Shown here: positions 7,049-12,971 of the stretch, piece by piece
Layout of the letters: each line of letters begins with the position of its first letter
Numbering within the stretch: position 1 is the first letter of the stretch
NCBI GenBank assembly: GCA_934183145.1
Contig: CAKPSA010000026.1
Span: 1-13,326, forward strand
Source: an uncultured Veillonella sp.
Lineage (GTDB): Bacteria > Bacillota > Negativicutes > Veillonellales > Veillonellaceae
Direction of reading: 5' to 3'
Length of the DNA: 13,326 nucleotides
Translations under genes and position numbers: made by a program
Notes under the pieces: generated by a model
What the model saw: the letters and a program-made list of their open reading frames with translations, nothing else
What the model was told of the DNA's origin: nothing
Databases searched by the model: none

Positions 7049-7079
7049 AAAAGAGACCACATATGTGGTCTCTTTTTTT
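7049..7079. terminator. Bidirectional terminator between metQ and cdd
   Basis: A perfect palindrome 7050-7075 (left arm AAAGAGACCACAT) is followed by seven T on the + strand and by TTTTACTTTA on the - strand. It fills the gap between the two converging genes and ends 2 nt from the cdd stop codon. Confidence 0.9.
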
Positions 7080-7080
7080 G

Positions 7081-7497
7081 CTATAAGCTATCAGCGCCAA
7101 ATCTAAATGGTAATAACTCATCAAGACTAACAACTCTATAATTGCCTTTTAGATTAGCCAAAATAATCTGTGGTATTTCAAATTCAGAAATCACCTGGCG
7201 ACAAGCGCCACAAGGTGCACAAGGTCCTTCCGTATCAGCAACCACGGCGAGGGCCTTAAATTTTGTATGACCTTCTGATACGGCTTTAAATATAGCAGTT
7301 CGTTCTGCACAGTTCGTTAATCCATAGGAAGCATTTTCTATGTTACACCCCTCATAAATAGTCCCATTCTCGCAGAGAATAGCTGCACCTACGCCAAAAT
7401 GGGAGTACGGACTATAGGTTTTCTCTCGAGCTGCTATAGCACGATCAATAAGCTTTTGAATTTCCGGTTCTGTCATATGAGTTTCCCTTTCTATCAT
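7081..7497 (-). CDS. cdd: Cytidine deaminase
   Basis: Zinc enzyme that deaminates cytidine and deoxycytidine to uridine and deoxyuridine in pyrimidine salvage. From ATG 7497 it is 138 residues. YSPYSHFGVGAA (28-39), GCNIENASYGL, the zinc/proton-shuttle motif N-C63-A-E65, and the second zinc motif PC96-GAC99 are all present, so it should be active. Three in-frame ATGs are possible: 7524 (no good site, overlaps pdp), 7497 (GAGGAG six bases upstream, overlapping the pdp stop) and 7476 (AAGGG eight bases upstream, and the closest to the usual family N-terminus, 131 residues). I give 7497 because of the stronger site, but 7476 is nearly as likely. Last gene of the exonuclease-deoC-pdp-cdd cluster. 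Confidence 0.92.
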   Translation of the reverse strand: MIERETHMTEPEIQKLIDRAIAAREKTYSPYSHFGVGAAILCENGTIYEGCNIENASYGLTNCAERTAIFKAVSEGHTKFKALAVVADTEGPCAPCGACRQVISEFEIPQIILANLKGNYRVVSLDELLPFRFGADSL

Positions 7498-7507
7498 ATG
7501 GATCTCC

Positions 7508-8809
7508 TCATTCCACCATATCAAGAATCGTATCCACTACAATTGGTGCAGTTTCGCCAAAGGTTATGGCCTCTAAATATGTTTTACCCGCATTGGCGAG
7601 CAAGCTTTCATCGGAAGCATACAAGGTAGCTATACTTTCACCAGCTCGAACAGTATCACCTGTTTTCTTATGCATTACGATGCCCGCACTATAATCGATA
7701 GGACCATTCTTAACGGTGCGACCAGCGCCAAGCATAACAGATGCAATACCACATTGCTCGGTGTTCATATGCGTAATATAACCGTCTTGAGGTCCTGTAA
7801 CATCATAGGTGAATTTGCCAATGGCTAATAAGCTTTCATCATCAAGAACTCGGCTGTCTCCACCTTGAGCATCAATCATCATGCGCAATCGTTCTAATGC
7901 GGCACCAGAGTCGAGTGCCTTTTGCACACGACTGAGAGCCGTTTCATAATCACATATATGACTCAATACGAGCATATGAGCTGCCATAATAAGACATTCA
8001 TGAGTTAAATCCTGTGGGCCATGACCTTTCAACGTATCAATAACCTCGCGGATTTCCAAAGCATTGCCAATAGCATGACCTAGTGGTCTATCCATATCGG
8101 TTAAAACAGCCTTAACAGAGCGGCCATTTTCCATTCCAATATCTACCATTGCTTTAGCTAATGCACGAGCATCGTCTAAGGTTTTCATAAAGGCCCCACT
8201 GCCAACCTTTACGTCTAGCAAAATGGCTTGCGCTCCAGAAGCTAGTTTTTTACTCATCACAGAGGATGCAATCAATGGAATACTATCTACAGTGCCCGTT
8301 ACATCTCGCAAGGCATAGAGTTTTTTATCTGCTGGTGCTAGTCCTTCGGACTGACCGATTACAGCCAGGCCTATTGTATTGACCTGATTAATAAATACCT
8401 CTTGTTCCAATGACACCTTTAGATTTGGTATGGATTCCATCTTGTCGATAGTGCCACCCGTATGACCAAGGCCACGGCCCGACATTTTTGCCACCTTGCC
8501 GCCACAAGCAGCCACCAAAGGCCCTATGATAAGGGTTGTCTTGTCCCCTACACCACCAGTACTATGCTTATCTACTGTTATCCCATCAATATCGGATAAA
8601 TCTACCATGTGCCCCGACTGTGCCATCGCCATGGTCAACGTGCCTAGTTCACGAGCATTCATACCATTAAATACAATGGTCATCAACAGAGCACTTACTT
8701 GATAGTCGGGAATTTCGCCATTCACATAGCCTGAGATGACAAAGCGAATTTCCTCATCTGTTAAGGGTAAGTTAGACCGTTTTTTTAGAATAATATCATA
8801 CATGCGCAT
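7508..8809 (-). CDS. pdp: Pyrimidine-nucleoside phosphorylase
   Basis: Cytosolic enzyme of 433 residues that splits uridine, deoxyuridine or thymidine with phosphate into the base and (deoxy)ribose-1-phosphate. It resembles Bacillus Pdp closely from the first residues (MRMYDIILKK). Signature segments are KHSTGGVGDKTTL (81-93), SGRGLGHTGGTIDK (110-123) and YALRDVTGTVDSIPLIASSVMSKK (166-189). These include the base-contacting Arg169, Ser184 and Lys188. The C-terminal domain keeps MLGAGR and the HKKTGDTVRAGE biotinyl-like loop. Start ATG 8809 matches the family; its ribosome binding site (GGCGG) is weak and a second ATG lies at 8803. The stop codon overlaps the cdd ribosome binding site, suggesting coupled translation. 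Members with the same fold but thymidine-only activity (DeoA) exist; the Bacillus-like sequence favours the broad-specificity enzyme. Confidence 0.93.
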   Translation of the reverse strand: MRMYDIILKKRSNLPLTDEEIRFVISGYVNGEIPDYQVSALLMTIVFNGMNARELGTLTMAMAQSGHMVDLSDIDGITVDKHSTGGVGDKTTLIIGPLVAACGGKVAKMSGRGLGHTGGTIDKMESIPNLKVSLEQEVFINQVNTIGLAVIGQSEGLAPADKKLYALRDVTGTVDSIPLIASSVMSKKLASGAQAILLDVKVGSGAFMKTLDDARALAKAMVDIGMENGRSVKAVLTDMDRPLGHAIGNALEIREVIDTLKGHGPQDLTHECLIMAAHMLVLSHICDYETALSRVQKALDSGAALERLRMMIDAQGGDSRVLDDESLLAIGKFTYDVTGPQDGYITHMNTEQCGIASVMLGAGRTVKNGPIDYSAGIVMHKKTGDTVRAGESIATLYASDESLLANAGKTYLEAITFGETAPIVVDTILDMVE

Positions 8810-8828
8810 GGTTATACCGCCATTCTAA

Positions 8829-8859
8829 GAAACCACCTAAGCACTGCCTAGGTGGTTTT
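8829..8859 (-). other. Intercistronic hairpin between deoC and pdp
   Basis: AACCACCTA (8831-8839) and TAGGTGGTT (8849-8857) form a 9-bp stem, extended by one A-T pair and a G-T pair, with a 9-nt loop. On the - strand it is followed by CTTAGAATGG rather than a T run, so it is unlikely to be a strong terminator. It could be an RNA processing or stability element, or could reduce pdp expression relative to deoC. Confidence 0.5.
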
Positions 8860-8862
8860 CTA

Positions 8863-9525
8863 TTACACTTCTTCGTCTAAATGATCTTTAAGTAGTTCTA
8901 CTGCTGCGCTGGCGCCAATACGGCTACAACCTTCTGCAATATAGGCTTTCATATCAGAGATAGAACGGATGCCACCGGCAGCCTTAATTTTTACATTAGG
9001 GCCGATGTGTTTCTTAAAGAGTTGAATATCTTCAATACTAGCTCCACTGCTACCAAAACCTGTAGATGTTTTGATATAGTCGGCACCACCATCGGTAACA
9101 CATTTACAAAGCGCTACCTTTTCAGAATCAGTTAAATAACAAGTTTCAATGATAACCTTTAATATGTTATCACCACAAGCCTCTTTAAGGGCCTTAATTT
9201 CAGCGGTAACAGATTCAAAATCACCTTGTTTTACATTGCCTAGGTTGATAACCATATCAATTTCAGAGGCACCTTCTCCGAGGGCTTGTTTTGTTTCAGC
9301 TACCTTCACCTCTGTCGTTTCATAGCCTAAAGGGAAACCAATAACAGTGCAAACATTAAGGTCTGGGTACGCTTCATGGGCAGAAGCCACAAAATCTGGT
9401 GGAATGCAAACAGATGCTGTTTTATAGGCTACGCCGGCGTCACAAATTTCTTTAATATCATCCCATGTAGCTGTAGGACGCAATAGTGTATGATCCACAT
9501 AAGATAATAATTCTTTACCTAACAT
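8863..9525 (-). CDS. deoC: Deoxyribose-phosphate aldolase
   Basis: Class I aldolase of 220 residues that cleaves 2-deoxyribose-5-phosphate to acetaldehyde and glyceraldehyde-3-phosphate, feeding DNA sugar into glycolysis. The N-terminal DHTLLRPTAT (11-20), Asp90 in EIDMVINLG, the Schiff-base Lys152 in YIKTSTGFG, and Lys181 in KIKAAGGIRS are the expected catalytic residues. The length is normal for the short bacterial type. Start ATG with AAGGAG seven bases upstream, 14 nt after the exonuclease stop codon. It sits upstream of pdp and cdd in the order expected for deoxynucleoside breakdown. deoB (phosphopentomutase), needed to link Pdp and DeoC, is not in the window, and no DeoR-type regulator is nearby. 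Confidence 0.95.
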   Translation of the reverse strand: MLGKELLSYVDHTLLRPTATWDDIKEICDAGVAYKTASVCIPPDFVASAHEAYPDLNVCTVIGFPLGYETTEVKVAETKQALGEGASEIDMVINLGNVKQGDFESVTAEIKALKEACGDNILKVIIETCYLTDSEKVALCKCVTDGGADYIKTSTGFGSSGASIEDIQLFKKHIGPNVKIKAAGGIRSISDMKAYIAEGCSRIGASAAVELLKDHLDEEV

Positions 9526-9539
9526 AGTGTCTCTCCTTA

Positions 9540-10169
9540 CTAAAAGAACGACATTTGCTCTGGCTCAGGTTCTTTATGTAAAGCCTCTTGAGCAGCGCGA
9601 TTTTTGTCATCAATAAATGGTTCTAGTGGTACACCTGTAGCCTTCAACAAATCTGGCAAGCTATTAACGCCCTTAGCCTTAGCCGCCTCTAACACAACCT
9701 TAGCACATGTTTCCGCATCATCTAATGCGTAGTGATGTTTAAACTCAACCCCGATGTATGCAGCCATTGTGTTTAGCTTATGGTTTACTAAATCTGGCCA
9801 TACCGCACGTGAAAGCTTTACAGTACATGCATAATCTAGCTCTGGCCAAGGAATTTTATAGTAATCTAGTGTAGCACGCAATACATTCATATCGAATTTT
9901 GCGTTGTGAGCTACCATGATATTGCCTTTTAAATGATTTTCGTAGATAGCGTTCCACAATTGATCAAAGGTTTTCTCATGGATAACATCCTTTGGTTGAA
10001 TGCCATGAATTTCAATGCATTCATCATCAAAACTCATGAACGGTGGTTTTATAAGGCTGTACGCCTTTTTGGTAATCTGTCCATCCTTTACGGTAATAAC
10101 CGCCAAGGAGCACGCACTATTTTTAAATTTATTAGCTGTTTCAAAGTCTAATGCAACAAAATCTAACAT
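9540..10169 (-). CDS. DnaQ-like 3'-5' exonuclease (DEDDh) with a possible sliding-clamp motif
   Basis: Exonuclease domain of the DNA polymerase III epsilon superfamily in a 209-residue protein. ExoI is ALDFET with Asp8 and Glu10. ExoII is HNAKFD (88-93, Asp93). ExoIII is HHYALDDAE with His146 and Asp151 at the DEDDh spacing. All four metal ligands and the general base are present, so it should degrade single-stranded DNA or RNA ends. The domain finishes near residue 165. A roughly 40-residue tail then ends in QMSFF, close to the beta-clamp binding consensus QLxLF. It is first in the cluster with deoC, pdp and cdd, which hints at nucleic-acid turnover, though a repair role is equally possible. 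Start ATG with AAAGGAG at a slightly short spacing of 4 nt. Not polC or dinG, which are far larger. Confidence 0.88.
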   Translation of the reverse strand: MLDFVALDFETANKFKNSACSLAVITVKDGQITKKAYSLIKPPFMSFDDECIEIHGIQPKDVIHEKTFDQLWNAIYENHLKGNIMVAHNAKFDMNVLRATLDYYKIPWPELDYACTVKLSRAVWPDLVNHKLNTMAAYIGVEFKHHYALDDAETCAKVVLEAAKAKGVNSLPDLLKATGVPLEPFIDDKNRAAQEALHKEPEPEQMSFF

Positions 10170-10232
10170 AGGACTCCTTTCAAATCTATATGTTTCAAAA
10201 TTTATATATAAGAATTGTATTCATTTTCTCCA

Positions 10233-10260
10233 TTTATTATAGCATGAAACAGTCTATAAT
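10233..10260 (+). promoter_or_regulatory. Promoter of pyrF-pyrE
   Basis: A perfect TATAAT at 10255-10260 with a weak -35 TTTATT at 10233-10238 (spacer 16). The expected start near 10267 gives a leader of about 105 nt. The two boxes lie on top of those of the divergent exonuclease promoter. A second candidate is the perfect TTGACA at 10309-10314, but the best -10 at 18 bp, GAAAAT, is poor. Confidence 0.5.
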
Positions 10261-10263
10261 CTA
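10236..10263 (-). promoter_or_regulatory. Promoter of the exonuclease-deoC-pdp-cdd cluster
   Basis: The - strand reads TGCTATAAT (10244-10236), a perfect extended -10 box. A weak -35 (TAGATT, three of six) lies 16 bp upstream. Start near 10229 would leave a leader of about 60 nt before the exonuclease ATG. Confidence 0.6.
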
Positions 10264-10272
10264 CTATTCGGA

Positions 10273-10337
10273 GGTGACTATTAGTCACCCTTTTCACATC
10301 AAATTTAATTGACAGATAGGCCCTCTGTATGTGAAAA
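10273..10337 (+). promoter_or_regulatory. Structured leader of pyrF-pyrE
   Basis: Hairpin 1 is GGTGACT (10273-10279) with AGTCACC (10283-10289) around ATT, followed by CTTTTC, so it resembles a short terminator. The TTTT starts a second element: TTTTCACAT (10291-10299) is the exact complement of ATGTGAAAA (10329-10337). Inside that, ACAGA (10312-10316) pairs with TCTGT (10324-10328). The two stems stack on the right side and leave a 12-nt bulge on the left. Attenuation or an operator is possible. I found no PyrR binding loop. Confidence 0.45.
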
Positions 10338-10372
10338 TTATTTAGATATATATGTAGTATGGAGGTTGCAAG

Positions 10373-11092
10373 ATGGCAGATGACAGATTAATCGTTGCCC
10401 TTGATGTATCCACTATGGATGCGATGAAAGAAATCGTAACATCTCTTGGTGATGCGGTTAGCTTTTACAAGGTCGGCATGGAGCTATTCTACGCCGAAGG
10501 AGAGCAAACAGTTCGCTATTTACAAGAGCAAAACAAACAAGTATTCCTTGATTTGAAATTGCATGATATTCCTAATACAGTGGCACATGGCGTATCTTCC
10601 CTAACACGTTTAGGTGCTAACTTAATCACTATGCATGGGCAAGGTGGTCCAGTTATGATGAAAGCAGCTGTACAAGCAGCTCGTGAAACAGCTGAACAAT
10701 TAGGGGTTGAACGTGCTAAGTTGTTGGCAATCACTGTATTAACTAGCTTTGATGATGAAGCTTGGACTGCAACTGGTGGCCAATTACCGATTTCCGACCA
10801 AGTTATTCGTTTAGCAAAGCTTGCTAAGGAATGTGGCATGGATGGCGTTGTATGTTCCGCGTTAGAAGCTAAGATGATCCGCGAAGCATGTGGTGATGAT
10901 TTCCTTATCGTAACACCTGGTATTCGCCCATCCTTTGCAGCAACAAACGACCAAAAACGTATTGCTACACCTGCTAGTGCATTACAAGATGGCGCATCTC
11001 GCCTCGTTATTGGCCGTCCTATTACACAGGCTGAAAATCCTCGTGAAGCAGTTCGTTTAATTATTGAAGAAATGGAGAATGTATCCAAATGA
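10373..11092 (+). CDS. pyrF: Orotidine-5'-phosphate decarboxylase
   Basis: Last step of de novo UMP synthesis: decarboxylates OMP to UMP. The 239-residue length is typical of the bacterial short form. Substrate and catalytic residues are visible: Asp11 in IVALDVST, Lys33 in FYKVGMELF, the D60-L-K62-LH-D65 catalytic array in FLDLKLHDIPNTV, and the phosphate-binding TPGIRP (181-186) and GRPIT (214-218) loops. Start ATG with GGAGGT six bases upstream, a strong site. The TGA stop overlaps the pyrE ATG in ATGA, so the two genes are translationally coupled. The rest of the pyr pathway is not in the window. Confidence 0.96.
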   Translation: MADDRLIVALDVSTMDAMKEIVTSLGDAVSFYKVGMELFYAEGEQTVRYLQEQNKQVFLDLKLHDIPNTVAHGVSSLTRLGANLITMHGQGGPVMMKAAVQAARETAEQLGVERAKLLAITVLTSFDDEAWTATGGQLPISDQVIRLAKLAKECGMDGVVCSALEAKMIREACGDDFLIVTPGIRPSFAATNDQKRIATPASALQDGASRLVIGRPITQAENPREAVRLIIEEMENVSK

Positions 11093-11676
11093 TGACAGAA
11101 CAAGAAGTAAAACAACTACTTATCGACACTCAAGCTATTTTAGAAGGTCACTTCCTTTTGACATCTGGTCTCCACAGCCCAATGTACGTTGAAAAATTCA
11201 ATGTATTGCAACATCCTAAATACACTGAAACACTTTGTAAAGAATTAGCTGAACGCTTCCGCGATCAAAATGTAGAACTCGTTATCGGACCTATGACTGG
11301 CGGTATCTTGCTAGCTCACGAAGTAGGTAAAGCTCTTGGCACTCGCGCTATCTTCACAGAACGCGAAAAAGGTGTTATGACATTGCGCCGTGGTTTCAAA
11401 ATCGAACCAGGCACACGCGTGCTTATCGTTGAAGACATCGTAACTACTGGTGGTTCTGTACAAGAAGTAGTAAATGTTGTAAACCAATCTGGTGGTGAAA
11501 TCGTAGGTGTAGGCCTTCTTGTTAACCGTTCTGGCGGTAAAGCAGAATTCGGCGTACCTCACGAAAAAGTACAAGCATTACTCAACCTTGAAGTTCCTAC
11601 ATACAAACCTGAAGAATGCCCTCTTTGTAAAGACGGCGTAGCTATGACAGAACGTGGTTCTAAACACATCAAATAA
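11089..11676 (+). CDS. pyrE: Orotate phosphoribosyltransferase
   Basis: Converts orotate and PRPP to OMP, the substrate of the preceding gene product. It is 195 residues and has the PRPP-binding motif RVLIVEDIVTTGGS (110-123). The flexible-loop segment FTEREKGVMTLRRGFKI follows a GPMTGGILLAHEVG helix. The C-terminal tail ECPLCKDGVAMTERGSK with Cys177 and Cys180 marks the PyrE subfamily first defined in thermophiles rather than the E. coli type. The first ATG (11089) overlaps the pyrF stop; a second ATG at 11092 would remove one residue. GGAG at 11074-11077 is the only visible binding site, at 11-14 nt, so re-initiation after pyrF is likely. Confidence 0.95.
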   Translation: MMTEQEVKQLLIDTQAILEGHFLLTSGLHSPMYVEKFNVLQHPKYTETLCKELAERFRDQNVELVIGPMTGGILLAHEVGKALGTRAIFTEREKGVMTLRRGFKIEPGTRVLIVEDIVTTGGSVQEVVNVVNQSGGEIVGVGLLVNRSGGKAEFGVPHEKVQALLNLEVPTYKPEECPLCKDGVAMTERGSKHIK

Positions 11677-11682
11677 ATTACT

Positions 11683-11712
11683 AAAGACCTATGCCTATGC
11701 ATAGGTCTTTTC
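11683..11712 (+). terminator. Terminator of pyrF-pyrE
   Basis: AAAGACCTATG (11683-11693) and its exact complement (11700-11710) form an 11-bp stem with loop CCTATG, followed by TTTTCTTTT. It lies just after the pyrE stop codon. Confidence 0.9.
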
Positions 11713-11781
11713 TTTTACATATCTAAGTTAATAAAAATATCCTTAACCTATCAAATACAATCAACATTCATAAACAGATAC

Positions 11782-11813
11782 AAAAAGAGCCCCTTCAGTG
11801 AGGAGCTCTTTTT
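11782..11813. terminator. Second, bidirectional terminator downstream of pyrE
   Basis: AAAAAGAGC (11782-11790) pairs with GCTCTTTTT (11805-11813), continued after one C/A mismatch by CCT/AGG around loop TCAGTG. Runs of five T occur on both strands. Since pyrE already has its own terminator 70 nt earlier, this one more likely ends a transcript from the - strand, either the 3' end of the padR operon or a separate small RNA. Confidence 0.78.
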
Positions 11814-11849
11814 GTTTGTGTGTAGTTATTGTGTGTAAGAGAGAGATTC

Positions 11850-11917
11850 TGATACGAATGTATCACATAGAGTGTGTGGCTCTACGGTGGCCATGAATGC
11901 ACTTTCATAGCCACGTA
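11850..11917. other. Cluster of hairpins in a gene-free stretch
   Basis: The stretch between the second terminator and the exported-protein stop codon (11814-11972) has no convincing reading frame. It holds three successive hairpins: TGATAC/GTATCA around GAAT (11850-11865), TAGAG/CTCTA (11868-11884), and a long stem 11883-11917. In the long stem GTGGC and ATGAA pair with TTCAT and GCCAC across one mismatch, extended by TAC/GTA. Hairpins two and three share two bases, so their outer pairs compete. A structured 3' end or small RNA is possible; no known RNA family was recognised. Confidence 0.35.
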
Positions 11918-11934
11918 CTCTTAATGTGTTTCCA

Positions 11935-11964
11935 GAGAAAAAGCTAATAGAATATTATTAGTTT
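11935..11964 (-). terminator. Weak AT-rich terminator after the padR operon
   Basis: On the - strand, CTAATA and TATTAG (11961-11956 and 11949-11944) form a stem of six A/T-rich pairs, up to nine with a G-U pair and flanking A-T pairs. It is followed by CTTTTTCTC and begins about 10 nt after the stop codon. The low G+C suggests incomplete termination. Confidence 0.45.
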
Positions 11965-11972
11965 TGTGCCGT

Positions 11973-12386
11973 TTACTGTGCACCTTGATCAGTTTGTTGT
12001 TGTTGTGCATTACCATTAGGTTGTTGAGGTGGTTGGCCTTGCATAGGCATTTGACCTTGCGGAGGCATTTGACCATTTGAGTTCATATGCTGGCCATTAT
12101 TTGGCCCCATACCATCTTGAGGCATCATTTGATTTTGACCATTTTGGTGCATACGGTCGCCATTATTCGGCCCCATACCATCCTTACGATCAGACTTATC
12201 CTTACCATCTTTCATTTGTTTATCCATATGTTTATCAGGACCATCATGTTTCGGCGGCTTTCTGAACTGTTGTTCATTCGTTTTCATCCATTCACCGAAA
12301 TTAGGTAAATCATTTACCGCAAAGGATGTACCGGCCCCAACAGCACAAATGACTGTTAAAATTGCTGTAATTATAATTCGTCTCAT
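11973..12386 (-). CDS. Small exported Met/Gln/Asn-rich protein, function unknown
   Basis: Not a recognised family. The 137-residue product starts with a signal peptide (MRRIIITAILTVICAVGAG..., likely cleavage after SFA at 23). A short NDLPNFGEWMKTNEQQFRKPP region comes next, then a lysine/aspartate-rich stretch (46-69), and a low-complexity C-terminal half full of Gln, Asn, Gly, Pro and Met. DGMGPNNG occurs twice (69-76 and 91-98), 22 residues apart, followed by QMPPQGQMPMQGQPPQQP. The mature part has about 12 Met, four His and no Cys. It is probably disordered; metal binding by the Met/His residues or a cell-surface role are guesses. Start ATG with AAGGAGG overlapping the upstream stop codon, so it is translated with the DUF1700 gene. 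Confidence 0.8.
   Translation of the reverse strand: MRRIIITAILTVICAVGAGTSFAVNDLPNFGEWMKTNEQQFRKPPKHDGPDKHMDKQMKDGKDKSDRKDGMGPNNGDRMHQNGQNQMMPQDGMGPNNGQHMNSNGQMPPQGQMPMQGQPPQQPNGNAQQQQTDQGAQ
12093..12182. repeat. 24-bp direct repeats within the exported-protein gene
   Basis: 12093-12116 and 12159-12182 are identical except for one base (T or C at the ninth position). They encode the two DGMGPNNG units, 66 bp (22 codons) apart. The near identity at DNA level suggests a recent internal duplication, and the repeats could expand or contract by slippage or recombination. Confidence 0.8.
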
Positions 12387-12395
12387 AGGTCCTCC

Positions 12396-12971
12396 TTAAT
12401 TGATATCGCTAAAATAACGTGTACGTACACCGCGAAGTTCAGTACCAATAAAGATACATGTAAGGCCACTAAAGAGACCTACACCACCAAGTGCAACTAA
12501 AGTTATTACTGACAACACAGGAAATGCCGTTACATTCTCAAACGGTTGCCATGAGCTTCCTAGTAAATACAAGATAGCTGGTGTAATAATAAATATTAAA
12601 ACCCCTACAATATATGACAACGCACTTCCAATAGATAACAATGTTTTGGAGGCTTTTTTTGCCATACCTGGTAATTGTGGTAATAAACGTTCTTTATAAT
12701 CATCAAATCTTGCATAGATTGCTTGCATATTAACAGATTTACTTTCACCACCATCTTGGCCTAATGTATCTGTAATAATACCTGCATCTACATAAGACGC
12801 ATAGATTTCCTCTGGAGTGCCCAAAGATTTAATAATTTCGCTATCCGTAAGGCCTCTTTCATAACCTACAGCGAAATGTTCTTCATAAACCTCGATAATA
12901 CTTTCTACATCAGCAACACGGGCCTTCTTAAATATATTACGTAGTGCTTCTAAAAAGCTATTTTTGTTCAT
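12396..12971 (-). CDS. DUF1700/HAAS-domain membrane protein
   Basis: Protein of 191 residues with an N-terminal cytosolic helical domain of the DUF1700 (HAAS) type: NSFLEALRNIFKKA, then VESIIEVYEEHFAVGYERGLTDSEIIKSLGTPEEIYASYV (22-61). The YEEHF...G...E.EII..LG.P pattern is typical. A charged linker follows, and two membrane helices lie at about 111-137 and 150-176. Such proteins are commonly encoded beside PadR-type repressors and are thought to relay envelope signals to them. That role is family knowledge and has not been shown here. The start ATG has AAAGGAG nine bases upstream and overlaps the padR reading frame by 14 bases, so the two are coupled. Confidence 0.88.
   Translation of the reverse strand: MNKNSFLEALRNIFKKARVADVESIIEVYEEHFAVGYERGLTDSEIIKSLGTPEEIYASYVDAGIITDTLGQDGGESKSVNMQAIYARFDDYKERLLPQLPGMAKKASKTLLSIGSALSYIVGVLIFIITPAILYLLGSSWQPFENVTAFPVLSVITLVALGGVGLFSGLTCIFIGTELRGVRTRYFSDIN

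Noticed and set aside
10291..10337. CRP-like site formed by TCACA and TGTGA
   Set aside because: The half-sites are in the reverse order and 29 bp apart, unlike a CRP operator.
10261..10372. PyrR binding loop in the pyrF leader
   Set aside because: No match to the known loop sequence was found; the hairpins there have other loops.
10516..11115. A 199-codon open frame on the - strand opposite pyrF
   Set aside because: It lies entirely against a clear pyrF gene, has no ribosome binding site and its translation shows no family features.
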